A stretch of 64,000 nucleotides of DNA from Flavobacterium soli DSM 19725 (GCF_000422705.1 NZ_AUGO01000002.1:372001-436000), one strand, 5' to 3'; positions 43,095 to 51,321 are shown, numbered from the stretch's first letter. The notes: generated by a model not told the origin, from the sequence alone. Numbers and translations are program-made.

Positions 43095-44561
43095 TTAAAA
43101 GTTTTTCAAAACATCCGAAAGACCTTCTGGAATATCAACATACATTTCAGTTGTAAAACGCTTCATGGATTTTGAATCTCTAAATTCCTTGGTTACTTTT
43201 TCAGGATTGAATTTTAGCATTCTTGCATTATTTGTAATCAATCCGAGAGCAGTACTCAAAAGAGGTTCTGCTGGATTTCCAAGTTGTGACACATTACCAG
43301 GATTTTCTATCAGCTCTACATCAGGTTCGATTCCGCTTTGATATTCGCCAAAACCATCCTTGTTTACAATTTTCAGCACAAGAGGTTGCATGGCATATTT
43401 GTGGGTTAAACTTCTTCCGCTTCTTGTAAAATTTGGTGAATCATATAAGGTAATAGAACCCACATTTTTTCCAGTTGTGGTATCGCCAATCTGAATTACA
43501 TTGATATAAGGTTTTAATCCATTGATTACCAATTCGCTTGCAGAAGCCGTTCCTGATGCTGTCAAAATATATACTCGCGAAAGATTCAAGCTGTTAATTG
43601 GAGTATTTCCGATGGAAGAAGTAAAGTTATTGATAAGATCATTTTGATCTAAAACGGCTTCAATTTTAGCATTCCATTGTTGTTTTGCAAAAAGTTGACC
43701 AGTATATTGTCCTGTAATCATGCTGGCCAAATAAGTTGCCGTTTGAACCGAACCACCACCGTTATATCTTAAATCTAAAACCAGTTCAGTAGCACCTTCA
43801 TTTACAAAACTTCCAAAAGCTTGATTCAGCTGCTGATCGAAGTTGGCTGTAAATCCAGTATAAGCCAAATAAGCCACTTTTTTTCCGCCAATTTCTAAAA
43901 CATCTGCTTCTAAAACCGGATTTTCTGTAAGTTCGGTTTTGGTTAGCGAAATAGTTTCGCCATTTGGGGTAATAGCACCACCGTCATAATTTGCAAGACT
44001 TAAAGTATACGTTTCTGCCGATAACAATTGTTGGTAATTATCAGCCGTAAGTGAAGAACCATTTACGGAATAAAAGATCATACCACGTTCAACTCCTTTA
44101 TTTTCGGCATCAGATCCCGGAATTACATATTTGACCCATCCATAAATATCAGTTGTACTTCCTTCTTTATAACGCAAGCCGAATTCCATTCCATTATTTT
44201 TAGAAACACCTTGAAAAAGATTTTCCAAAACAGAATAATCGCTGACGATAACACTAAAACGATCTACAGCTTCTGAGGCAGGAAAGTTTGCTTCAGGCTT
44301 GTAAAGCAAGTCAATAAATAAATCTTCTGGGCTAGGTTTCAAAGCTAGAAAGTCATTTAGTTCCGCTTGATTTGCAAAACGATCGTCAGCCAAATCTGGC
44401 ACATCAGCTTGCCATAAATAATAAAGATTAAGACCTTTCCAGATAAAATTTTCGATTTGAAGATAGGAAGGAACACCCAAAGTGTCATCCTTATCTTCAC
44501 AACTTTGAAAAGAAAAAGCGGCTACAACGAATAAAATCAAGTATCTATAGGAATTTTTCAT
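43095..44561 (-). CDS. S41 family peptidase lipoprotein
   Basis: A 488-residue protein with lipobox QSC (Cys21), an N-terminal cap, a PDZ domain (DAENKGVERGMIFYSVNGSSLTADN, about 150-200) and the S41 tail-specific protease domain: DLRYNGGGSVQTATYLASMITG and the catalytic Ser segment ASGTASASELVINGLK (about 335-350) with Lys in TTGKNVGS. It degrades misfolded or tagged envelope proteins. Bacteroidota carry several such lipoproteins. It is transcribed alone, divergent from the ECF sigma gene; the short intergenic region between them is shared. Confidence 0.9.
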   Translation of the reverse strand: MKNSYRYLILFVVAAFSFQSCEDKDDTLGVPSYLQIENFIWKGLNLYYLWQADVPDLADDRFANQAELNDFLALKPSPEDLFIDLLYKPEANFPASEAVDRFSVIVSDYSVLENLFQGVSKNNGMEFGLRYKEGSTTDIYGWVKYVIPGSDAENKGVERGMIFYSVNGSSLTADNYQQLLSAETYTLSLANYDGGAITPNGETISLTKTELTENPVLEADVLEIGGKKVAYLAYTGFTANFDQQLNQAFGSFVNEGATELVLDLRYNGGGSVQTATYLASMITGQYTGQLFAKQQWNAKIEAVLDQNDLINNFTSSIGNTPINSLNLSRVYILTASGTASASELVINGLKPYINVIQIGDTTTGKNVGSITLYDSPNFTRSGRSLTHKYAMQPLVLKIVNKDGFGEYQSGIEPDVELIENPGNVSQLGNPAEPLLSTALGLITNNARMLKFNPEKVTKEFRDSKSMKRFTTEMYVDIPEGLSDVLKNF

Positions 44562-44622
44562 AGAGTAATTTTTATTTTAGAAACGTAAATTTAGCTACTT
44601 TAGTTTTATTTTCAATTCTTTT

Positions 44623-44647
44623 GTAACAAAAAAGATTGAGCCTCGTC
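44623..44647 (+). promoter_or_regulatory. ECF-type promoter (GTAAC - 16 bp - CGTC)
   Basis: GTAAC at 44623-44627 and CGTC at 44644-44647, 16 bp apart, match the general ECF sigma-factor promoter form. They lie 34 bp before the sigma gene ATG at 44682, so the operon is probably self-activated. No TAnnTTTG box is found here. Confidence 0.6.
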
Positions 44648-44681
44648 TAGCTTATATAATCATCAATCAACAAACAATCAG

Positions 44682-45191
44682 ATGCACCAAAATGAATTTG
44701 TAAATCTAATCACTCCTTTCAAGGACAAGATTTTCCGTGTTGCCCGAAGATTGCTTGTGAGTACTGAAGAAGCAGAAGATGCTACTCAGGAAGTTTTGGT
44801 GAAATTGTGGAATAAAAAAGACATTTTAAAAAATTACAATAGTGTCGAAGCCCTCGCCATGACAATGACAAAAAATTATTGTCTGGATCAGCTGAAATCA
44901 AAAAGAGCAAGTAATTTAAAAATTGTTCATAATAATTTCACCGATAGGGAAGCTGGATTACAGCAAAAAGTTGAGGATACTGACAGTTTAAATTGGGTCG
45001 AAAAAATAATTGACCAATTGCCAGAACAGCAAAAACTGATTATCCAGATGCGGGACATCGAGCAATATGAATTTGAAGATATTGCAAAAATTTTAGAAAT
45101 GAATGAAACGGCCATCAGAGTAGCACTCTCAAGAGCCAGGAAAACGATAAGAGAATTTATGTTAAAAACACACAGCTATGGAATTGGATAA
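44682..45191 (+). CDS. ECF RNA polymerase sigma factor
   Basis: A 169-residue extracytoplasmic-function sigma factor. Region 2 (FKDKIFRVARRLLVSTEEAEDATQEVLVKLWNKKDIL, -10 binding) and region 4 (INQLPEQQ-like ...IIQMRDIEQYEFEDIAKILEMNETAIRVALSRARKTI, -35 binding) are clear. It overlaps the next gene by 14 bp, so they are translationally coupled. The next product has one membrane span and is the likely anti-sigma factor; three DUF4252 genes follow, so the sigma probably drives this operon from the ECF-type promoter just upstream. Confidence 0.93.
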   Translation: MHQNEFVNLITPFKDKIFRVARRLLVSTEEAEDATQEVLVKLWNKKDILKNYNSVEALAMTMTKNYCLDQLKSKRASNLKIVHNNFTDREAGLQQKVEDTDSLNWVEKIIDQLPEQQKLIIQMRDIEQYEFEDIAKILEMNETAIRVALSRARKTIREFMLKTHSYGIG

Positions 45192-45633
45192 ACTAGAAAT
45201 ACTATTAGAAAAATACTTCGAAGGAGAGACAAGTATTGCCGAAGAAAACCAGTTGAAAGATTATTTTTCTTCTTCAAATGTCGCGCAGCATTTGCAACAA
45301 TACAAGCCTTTATTTGGTTACTTTTCTGCCTCAAAACAACAAGAGTTCACGCAAGAGCTTCCATTAAACTCGAATAATCGAGCTAAAAAAAGAACAACAA
45401 CTTGGTTGTCAATTGCAGCATCTGTTGTGGTTTTGTTAGGTGCCGGAACATTTACCTTTTTTAATTATGACACTACTCAAAAAGAAGATTTAGGAACTTT
45501 TGAAGATCCAGAAGTTGCTTTCAGAGAAACCCAAAAAGCATTGTCATTATTATCCCAGAATGTAAATGTAGGAATGGAAAGTATTCAATACATTCAAGAA
45601 TATGAAACCGCCAAAAACAAAGTATTCAATTAA
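45178..45633 (+). CDS. probable membrane anti-sigma factor
   Basis: A 151-residue inner-membrane protein: a cytoplasmic N-terminal part starting MELDKLEILLEKYFEGETSIAEENQLKDYF, resembling the zinc-less anti-sigma N-terminal helix of Bacteroidota, one membrane helix (TTTWLSIAASVVVLLGAGTFTFF, about 78-98) and an external part ending EYETAKNKVFN. It overlaps the ECF sigma gene by 14 bp. Role inferred from this overlap and topology; no ZAS motif (HxxxCxxC) is present. Released sigma would turn on the operon in response to an envelope signal. Confidence 0.75.
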   Translation: MELDKLEILLEKYFEGETSIAEENQLKDYFSSSNVAQHLQQYKPLFGYFSASKQQEFTQELPLNSNNRAKKRTTTWLSIAASVVVLLGAGTFTFFNYDTTQKEDLGTFEDPEVAFRETQKALSLLSQNVNVGMESIQYIQEYETAKNKVFN

Positions 45634-45676
45634 AAAATCAATCAAAAAAATCAATTAATTAAAAAATTTAGAAATC

Positions 45677-46144
45677 ATGAGAAAATTTATAATTACCACC
45701 GTATTAGTTTTATTGCCATCGTTATTTTTTGCACAATCAGCATTCGATAAATTCAATGATTTGGATGATGTTACAACAGTAATCATCAATAAAAAGTCGT
45801 TTGATTTGCTGGAGCAAGTGAAGCTAAAAATGGATGATAAAACAGAAAAATATATCAGCCAAGTAAAAAATATCGACAATTTCAAAATGTTCTCCACTTC
45901 AAGTACCAAAATATCTGAAGATATGAAACAAACCTTTAAGGCTTATGCCAAAAAACAAAATCTAGAACAACTAATGAGCATCAAAGAAGATGGAAACGAC
46001 ATTAGCATCTATGTGAAATCAAATGATGAATCTTCAAAAGTGTCCGAGCTCTTGATGTTTATTGAAGGTGGAGACAAAAAAGGCGACCAAACCATGATAT
46101 TATCTGTAACAGGAAATTTCGACTTGGCTGCTTTAAATCAATAA
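45677..46144 (+). CDS. DUF4252 protein 1 (exported)
   Basis: A 155-residue exported protein: signal peptide (ending FFAQS), then DUF4252 core with FDKFNDLDDVTTVIINKKSFDLLEQVKLKMDDKTEKYISQVKNIDNFKMFSTSSTKISEDMKQTF and C-terminal strands. First of three related genes after the ECF sigma/anti-sigma pair; this order is common in Bacteroidota. Function unknown; a periplasmic protein made under sigma control. It shares order with the next two but only moderate identity, so the three are old duplicates. Confidence 0.87.
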   Translation: MRKFIITTVLVLLPSLFFAQSAFDKFNDLDDVTTVIINKKSFDLLEQVKLKMDDKTEKYISQVKNIDNFKMFSTSSTKISEDMKQTFKAYAKKQNLEQLMSIKEDGNDISIYVKSNDESSKVSELLMFIEGGDKKGDQTMILSVTGNFDLAALNQ

Positions 46145-46162
46145 CAAATAATAAAAATAAAA

Positions 46163-46690
46163 ATGAAAAAGTTTATAATTGCAACCGTATTTGCCCTTTT
46201 GCCAACGATGTTTTTCGCACAGCAATCGGTTTTTGATAAGTTTGATGGTCCAGAAGAAGTCACAACTGTTATCGTAAACAAAAAAATGTTTCAGATGATG
46301 GGTAACGTGAAAATGGATCCTAAAGACAAGGAAGCCCAACAATTTATGAGTTTGACCAAAAAGTTGAATAACCTTAGAGTTTTTACAACTTCTAATTCAA
46401 AATATGCAGCAGATATGAAGGCTACGGCTGAGAAATACCTGAAAAGTGCAGGTCTCGAAGAGTTGATGCGAATAAAAGACGGAGGTCAAAATATCAGAAT
46501 ACTCATTAAAACTGGAGCAAAATCATCACAGGTAAAAGAACTTTTAATGCTTATTGATGGTGGAGGAAAAGCAAATGAAACAATTGTATTGTTGCTAACT
46601 GGCGATTTTGATCTAGAAGATCTTTCCGTCCTGACCGACAAGATGAACCTTCCTGGAGGCAATGCCTTGAAAAAAGGATCAAAAAAGTAA
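46163..46690 (+). CDS. DUF4252 protein 2 (exported)
   Basis: A 175-residue paralogue of the previous gene, 18 bp after it. Signal peptide (ending FFAQQS), DUF4252 core (VFDKFDGPEEVTTVIVNKKMFQMMGNVKM, then RVFTTSNSKYAADMKATAEKYLK and LKSAGLEELMRIKDGGQNIRILIK) and a basic C-terminal tail (GGNALKKGSKK). It is longer than copy 1 and the tail is unlike the others. Same operon; function unknown. Confidence 0.87.
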   Translation: MKKFIIATVFALLPTMFFAQQSVFDKFDGPEEVTTVIVNKKMFQMMGNVKMDPKDKEAQQFMSLTKKLNNLRVFTTSNSKYAADMKATAEKYLKSAGLEELMRIKDGGQNIRILIKTGAKSSQVKELLMLIDGGGKANETIVLLLTGDFDLEDLSVLTDKMNLPGGNALKKGSKK

Positions 46691-46693
46691 ATC

Positions 46694-47233
46694 ATGAAAA
46701 AGATATATTTCTTAGCGCTAATTTGCAGCTTGTTTCTAGCAAGCTGCAATTCTGAGCCTTCACTTCAAAAATATTTTGTAGAAAACTCAGAAAACAAGGA
46801 ATTCATCTCGGTAGACATTTCATCAGATATTTTGAATATTAAAGAAGCCGAGCTTTCTAAGGAACAATCGGATGCGATTCAATCATTTGAAAAGATGAAT
46901 ATTCTAGCTTTCAAACTTGATTCTACCAACGCGAGTCAGTATGCAATCGAAAAGACCAAAGTAAGTGATATACTGAAATCCGAGAAATACCAAAAACTAA
47001 TGTCTTTTGGATCAGGGAAACAAGGTGTCAGCATTAGTTTTGTTGGAGAGGAAGAAAACATTGAAGAGTTTGTGGTCTATGCCAAAAGTAACGAAGCTGG
47101 TTTTGCCGTAGTCCGAATTTTGGGCGATAAAATGAACCCTACACACATCATGAACATGTTATCGGTGTTGCAAAAATCTGAAATGGATTTAAAGCAACTC
47201 AAGCCATTACAGGACATGTTGCAGCAAAAATAG
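46694..47233 (+). CDS. DUF4252 protein 3 (lipoprotein)
   Basis: A 179-residue DUF4252 protein that, unlike the two preceding exported copies, has a lipobox (LASC, Cys18), so it is membrane-anchored. Core pattern ENKEFISVDISSDILNIKEAELSKEQSDAIQSFEKMNILAFKLD, ending MNMLSVLQKSEMDLKQLKPLQDMLQQK. It follows copy 2 after 3 bp, so all five genes form one operon. Function unknown. Confidence 0.87.
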   Translation: MKKIYFLALICSLFLASCNSEPSLQKYFVENSENKEFISVDISSDILNIKEAELSKEQSDAIQSFEKMNILAFKLDSTNASQYAIEKTKVSDILKSEKYQKLMSFGSGKQGVSISFVGEEENIEEFVVYAKSNEAGFAVVRILGDKMNPTHIMNMLSVLQKSEMDLKQLKPLQDMLQQK

Positions 47234-47261
47234 ATTTTAAGGTTAATGTTATTAATTTGAG

Positions 47262-47300
47262 AAAAACGTTCAGGTAGTTGTATCTGGACGTTTTTTTTTG
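47262..47300 (+). terminator. terminator of the ECF/DUF4252 operon
   Basis: Stem AACGTTCAG/CTGGACGTT (one wobble pair) with a T9 run, 30 bp after the last DUF4252 stop. Confidence 0.75.
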
Positions 47301-47303
47301 AAA

Positions 47304-47441
47304 CTAATCCCGCCAACCGCTACAACTCCTCCTTTTTAAAGCTTTTTTCTAAGGTTTTGCAGGAGCTTCCGTTGGTCGCTCTGCAAAGCCAAGAAAAAAT
47401 AGCTTTAAAAAGTCCGGGGTTTTCGCTCATGTCGGGGTTAG
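47304..47441. repeat. nested inverted-repeat (REP/MITE-like) element
   Basis: Outer arms CTAATCCCG (47304-47312) and CGGGGTTAG (47433-47441), one mismatch, enclose inner arms CTTTTTAAAGCTTTTTTCT (47332-47350) and its near-complement at 47392-47412. The centre (AGGAGCTTCCGTTGGTCGCT) is GC-richer than the surroundings. It has no coding frame. The layout resembles the interspersed palindromic elements of Flavobacterium genomes. Confidence 0.7.
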
Positions 47442-47474
47442 CTTCGCAAGTGGAATCAGAAAGCAAGAATAAAC

Positions 47475-47918
47475 CTATTTTTTGAAATATTTAAACGGTA
47501 CTAAAAGCATCCCGAAACATTCGCCATGTTCCTTACCAATGTGTTTATGATGCATTTTATGAGCTCTTCGAACCGCTTTTGCATAACGATTATTGGCATT
47601 TCTAAACAGCTTGAAACGTTGGTGTATAAAAATATCGTGTACTAAAAAATAAGCCAAGCCATAAGCAAAAATTCCAAGTCCAATTGCTAATCCAATTTCT
47701 AGGACACCATTTTGCCAAAGCAAGAAAAACCCAATGCTAATAACGGCATAAATGATAAAGAAAGCATCATTTCGCTCAAACCATGAGTTGTGGTCTTTTT
47801 TATGATGGTCTGCATGTAACGACCATAAAAAACCATGCATGATATATTTATGACTGAACCAAGCCATAAACTCCATAAAAAAGAACGTCATGAAAAAAAC
47901 CAGAATATGAATCCACAT
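47475..47918 (-). CDS. crtZ: beta-carotene hydroxylase
   Basis: A 147-residue membrane enzyme of the fatty-acid-hydroxylase superfamily that adds hydroxyl groups to beta-ionone rings to make zeaxanthin. The di-iron histidine motifs are all present: HKYIMH (His23, His28), HADHH (His35, His38, His39), HDIFIHQ (His94, His99) and HKMHH (His120, His123, His124). About four membrane helices. Last gene of the crtI-crtB-crtZ leftward run, with a 133-bp gap after crtB that contains an AATTCCAA repeat. No ketolase (crtW) or cyclase (crtY) gene is visible in the window. Confidence 0.92.
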   Translation of the reverse strand: MWIHILVFFMTFFFMEFMAWFSHKYIMHGFLWSLHADHHKKDHNSWFERNDAFFIIYAVISIGFFLLWQNGVLEIGLAIGLGIFAYGLAYFLVHDIFIHQRFKLFRNANNRYAKAVRRAHKMHHKHIGKEHGECFGMLLVPFKYFKK

Positions 47919-47939
47919 ACTATTTTATATTAAATTCAA

Positions 47940-48000
47940 AAAAAAAAAATCCAAATTCCAATCTCCAAAAAAACAAATAAATTCCAAATTTTAGAAATTC
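47940..48000. repeat. short AT-rich interspersed repeat (AATTCCAA type)
   Basis: The segment between crtZ and crtB contains CAAATTCCAATCTCCAAAAA and, 30 bp later, AAATTCCAAATTTTAGAAAT: tandem AATTCCAA-like blocks with long A runs. This type occurs between genes in many Flavobacterium genomes. Whether it affects crtZ expression is unknown. Confidence 0.5.
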
Positions 48001-48051
48001 AAAACCTGGAGAAACTAATAAATTACAAACTATTAACCTGTACTTTTTTGT

Positions 48052-48891
48052 CTACAAAATATTCAATCTATAAGTCAAATAACATTTTGCAAATAATCCA
48101 AATTTTTGATAATCAGAAACCCTAATTCGCGTATTTTTTATTTCCGCAGAAGGCGTTTTCTTCAGCTTCGAAAGCAATTTTTTATAATAAACATAAGCCG
48201 TGTAAACGCCAAATTTTGCTTCAAGCGGCAAATGCAAAATACCTTCATAAGCCGCTTTAAAATCGGCTTCAATTTCGTCAATAATTTTTTGTTTCGAAAT
48301 TTCGTCAAGCTTATTTAAATCCGTATCAGGAAAATAAGTGCGATTTAATTCTTCAAAATCAGCTTTCAAATCCCTCAAAAAATTCACCTTCTGGAAAGCC
48401 GAACCCAATCGCATGGCAGCTTCTTTCAATTCTTCAAATTTTTGCTTATCACCTTTTACAAAAACCTTCAAGCACATCAGTCCCACAACATCAGCCGAAC
48501 CATATATATATTCTTGATATTCTTGCTTTGTAGTATATTCATTTTTCACCAAATCAAGTTTCATGCTTTGCATAAAAGCATCAATCATTTCTACCGGAAT
48601 ATTATATTTGGTAACCGTGTGTTGAAACGAATTCAAAATTGGATTCAAACTGATCTTGTCTTTCAAGGCTTGATGCAAATTGTTTTCAAATAATTGCAAA
48701 AGATCGGCCTTATTATAATCGTGAAAACTGTCCACAATTTCGTCTGCAAAACGTACAAACCCATAAATATTATAAATATCCTGTCGTATACTTGGTGCCA
48801 GCATTTTTACCGCAGAAGAAAAAGAAGTACTGTAGGATTTTGTAACATTCCTACTGCAATCAAAAGAAACTTTGTCAAAAATAGATTTCAT
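48052..48891 (-). CDS. crtB: phytoene synthase
   Basis: A 279-residue squalene/phytoene synthase that joins two geranylgeranyl-PP molecules. The first Asp-rich site is FADEIVD (Asp50-Asp54) and the second is NFLRDLKADFEELNRTYFPD (about 174-193). The start SYSTSFSSAVKML and overall length (280) match CrtB. Its ATG lies 3 bp after the crtI stop codon, so they are co-transcribed. Confidence 0.93.
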   Translation of the reverse strand: MKSIFDKVSFDCSRNVTKSYSTSFSSAVKMLAPSIRQDIYNIYGFVRFADEIVDSFHDYNKADLLQLFENNLHQALKDKISLNPILNSFQHTVTKYNIPVEMIDAFMQSMKLDLVKNEYTTKQEYQEYIYGSADVVGLMCLKVFVKGDKQKFEELKEAAMRLGSAFQKVNFLRDLKADFEELNRTYFPDTDLNKLDEISKQKIIDEIEADFKAAYEGILHLPLEAKFGVYTAYVYYKKLLSKLKKTPSAEIKNTRIRVSDYQKFGLFAKCYLTYRLNIL

Positions 48892-48894
48892 AGC

Positions 48895-50355
48895 TTATAA
48901 ATGTTTCTCGATTAATTCAGCTGTTAATTTTCCCGAAATCAAAGCGGGTGGAACTCCTGGTCCAGGAACCGTCAATTGTCCAGTAAAATATAAATTGTCC
49001 ACTTTTTTACTTTTTAATTTTGGTCTTAAAAATGCAGTTTGCAACAGCGTGTTTGCCATTCCGTATGCATTTCCTTTATAGGAATTATATTGTTCAACAA
49101 AATCATTTTTGCAAAAAGATTCCTTAAATATAATGTTTTCACTCAAGCTTTGCTGTGTCAATTGTTCTAATCTAGTTACGATTTTTTCAAAGTAGCGGTT
49201 CCTCAATTCTTCATTATCTTCTATTCCTGGAGCCAATGGTATCAAAAATATAGCTGCTTCTTTTCCTGAAGGAGCTGAATTTTCATCGGTTTTTGATGGA
49301 AAACTCGCATAGAAAAGCGGATTTTCAGGCCATTTTGGATCATCATAAATTGCAGAAGCGTGAACATCAAAGTCAACATCAAAAAATAAGGAATGATGTT
49401 CAACGTTTTCAACCTTCTTATCAAAACCTACATAAAACAATAGGGATGAAGGTGCAAAAACGCGACTTTCCCAATATTTTTCAGAATAGGCCCTATGTTT
49501 TTCGTCCAATAAGGTTTCCGTGTGGTGATAATCGGCACCACTCACTACAATATCACTTTCAATGTGTTCACCATTTACAATTAGACCATATGCTTTTTTA
49601 TCTTTCACCAAGATTTTAGAAATATTGCAATCCGTTTTGATGGTCACACCTAATTCTTTCGCTAATTTTTCCATTGCAAGAATTACAGAGTACATACCGT
49701 TTTTAGGGTGCCATGTTCCTAAACCAAAATCTGCATAATTCATAAAACTATAAAACGATGGTGTATCAGATGGTTTTGCTCCTAAAAATAAAACCGGAAA
49801 TTCTAATATTTGAACCAGCTTTTGATTTTTGAATTTCTTTCGAACATCTCTAGAAATGTTACTCAAAAACTGACCAACTTTCGTTGCAGTTTCAAAGGTT
49901 ATCAGCTCCAAAGGCGAGACCCCAGGACGGTAAACCAAATCTTTTATGGCAATGTCATAATTGCTTTTGGCTGCAGCCATAAAATCTCCTAGTATTTTTC
50001 CACTACCTTTTTCAATCCCTTCAAAAGTGTTTTTTATTTCTTCCAAATTATCAGCAATCAAAACAAAATCATTGATTCCAAAATATACCTGATACGCAGG
50101 AGAAAGCTTTATCAAATCATAATAATCCGAAGGTTTCTTATTGAAATCAGCGAAGAATCTTTCGAACACATCCGGCATCCAATACCAAGTTGGACCAATA
50201 TCAAAAGTAAATCCTTCTTTTTTTAATTGTCGGGCTCTTCCCCCAATAGTAGAATTTTTTTCAAAAATGGTAACAGAGTGTCCAGCTTTCGCCAGATAAC
50301 ACGCTGCAGCCAAAGAAGAAAAACCAGAACCTATAATGTTTATATTTTTTTTCAT
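48895..50355 (-). CDS. crtI: phytoene desaturase
   Basis: A 486-residue FAD-dependent desaturase that converts phytoene to lycopene. N-terminal dinucleotide site NIIGSGFSSLAAACYLAKAGHSVTIFEKN (about 5-33) with GGRARQ, and the C-terminal FAD motif LYFTGQLTVPGPGVPPALISGK. I start at the ATG at 50353-50355; an earlier frame start lies inside the promoter. The -7 box ends only 9 nt before this ATG and overlaps a TTGTTTAACAAA palindrome, so the leader is nearly absent. First gene of crtI-crtB-crtZ. Confidence 0.93.
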   Translation of the reverse strand: MKKNINIIGSGFSSLAAACYLAKAGHSVTIFEKNSTIGGRARQLKKEGFTFDIGPTWYWMPDVFERFFADFNKKPSDYYDLIKLSPAYQVYFGINDFVLIADNLEEIKNTFEGIEKGSGKILGDFMAAAKSNYDIAIKDLVYRPGVSPLELITFETATKVGQFLSNISRDVRKKFKNQKLVQILEFPVLFLGAKPSDTPSFYSFMNYADFGLGTWHPKNGMYSVILAMEKLAKELGVTIKTDCNISKILVKDKKAYGLIVNGEHIESDIVVSGADYHHTETLLDEKHRAYSEKYWESRVFAPSSLLFYVGFDKKVENVEHHSLFFDVDFDVHASAIYDDPKWPENPLFYASFPSKTDENSAPSGKEAAIFLIPLAPGIEDNEELRNRYFEKIVTRLEQLTQQSLSENIIFKESFCKNDFVEQYNSYKGNAYGMANTLLQTAFLRPKLKSKKVDNLYFTGQLTVPGPGVPPALISGKLTAELIEKHL

Positions 50356-50356
50356 A

Positions 50357-50410
50357 TTGTTTAACAAATATAGTAATATGTTAAACAAAATACTTTATGG
50401 TTTAACATAT
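50357..50410 (-). promoter_or_regulatory. crtI promoter with three GTTTAAC operator-like sites
   Basis: The -7 box is TATATTTG on the minus strand (plus 50365-50372). Palindrome-like sites lie at 50357-50368 (TTGTTTAACAAA), 50379-50390 (TGTTAAACAAAA) and 50399-50410 (GGTTTAACATAT). The GTTTAAC/GTTAAAC cores are 21 and 20 bp apart, that is two helical turns, on one face of the DNA. The first overlaps the -7 box, so a bound protein would block transcription. Confidence 0.7.
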
Positions 50411-50412
50411 TT

Positions 50413-51321
50413 TTAAAGGCTTTTGACGAAAGTATCTAATGAATTGAACATTAGGATATTTGGTAAGTCGATTTTATGCTGAAGATGTTCTGTATTTCTA
50501 CCTAAAAGCCATAATTGTGCATCATTTGAATCCAATATTTCTTTTTTTAGTCTCATCATATAACTTTCAACTTCCTCTTTTTCGGGAGAAGTGGTCATGT
50601 AAGTTACAAACACAATCTTATTGAAAATTTGTGCAACATCTTTTAAATTATCCAAAGGAGTATTGGCTCCAAGATAAATACTTTTATAACCATTTAAACT
50701 GATTTCATAATTTAGATATAGTAACCCAAGTTCATGAATTTCATTCATTGGAAGAAAAAGCACAAAAATTTTGTCTTTTTTTTCGGGTTCTTGCATTTGT
50801 ACTTTTTCCGTGCTGATGATTAACTTTTGAGCAATCAGGTTGCTAATAAAATGTTCATGAGCGGGTTTGATAGTATCGGTTTGCCAAAGAAGACCAATTT
50901 CGTTTAACAGCGGAATAAAAATCTCATGAAAAATTTCTCTAAACGATTTTTCCGAAAGCAAGTTGTTATAGGTATTCAAAAAAAGACTCTGATCAAAATT
51001 AATCATCGCCATTTTGAAAGCATTGATAGCGTGATGCTTGATGCTTTTTTCAGAAATTATTTCACGAACCAATACCGGAATTTTTTCTGGTGGATATTTA
51101 GAAATTTTAGAAATCTTATAGCCATAATTATGTAGCAAAGTGATGTTCAATAGCTTCTGAAGGTTTGCAATATCATAAAAACGGATGTTGGTTTCTGTCC
51201 TCATAGGCTCCAGAATGCTGTATCTTTTCTCCCAAATTCTGATGGTGTGTGCTTTAATCCCTGAAAGATTTTCAAGATCCTTGATGCTGAATACACTCTT
51301 AACGCTTTCCATAAATTTCAT
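50413..51321 (-). CDS. MerR-family regulator with CarH/LitR-type B12-binding domain
   Basis: A 302-residue regulator. N-terminal MerR winged helix (SIKDLENLSGIKAHTIRIWEKRY, about 12-34), then the helical and Rossmann-like parts of cobalamin-binding photoreceptors. The CarH signature W-x9-EH is present (Trp146, Glu156, His157: GLLWQ...AHEH), as is ExHxxG (Glu194, His196, Gly199: NEIHELG). By analogy with CarH, His196 would ligate cobalt; the residue after Trp146 is Gln, where TtCarH has the light-state ligand His132. It lies next to crtI; crtI and this gene share promoter architecture. Start at 51321 because its spacing to the -7 box is then 9 nt, as in crtI; the ATG at 51312 is possible. Confidence 0.85.
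   Translation of the reverse strand: MKFMESVKSVFSIKDLENLSGIKAHTIRIWEKRYSILEPMRTETNIRFYDIANLQKLLNITLLHNYGYKISKISKYPPEKIPVLVREIISEKSIKHHAINAFKMAMINFDQSLFLNTYNNLLSEKSFREIFHEIFIPLLNEIGLLWQTDTIKPAHEHFISNLIAQKLIISTEKVQMQEPEKKDKIFVLFLPMNEIHELGLLYLNYEISLNGYKSIYLGANTPLDNLKDVAQIFNKIVFVTYMTTSPEKEEVESYMMRLKKEILDSNDAQLWLLGRNTEHLQHKIDLPNILMFNSLDTFVKSL

Noticed and set aside
47940..48051. separate promoter for crtZ
   Set aside because: No TAnnTTTG box on the minus strand was found in the gap; only AT-rich repeats are seen, so crtZ is probably read through from crtB.
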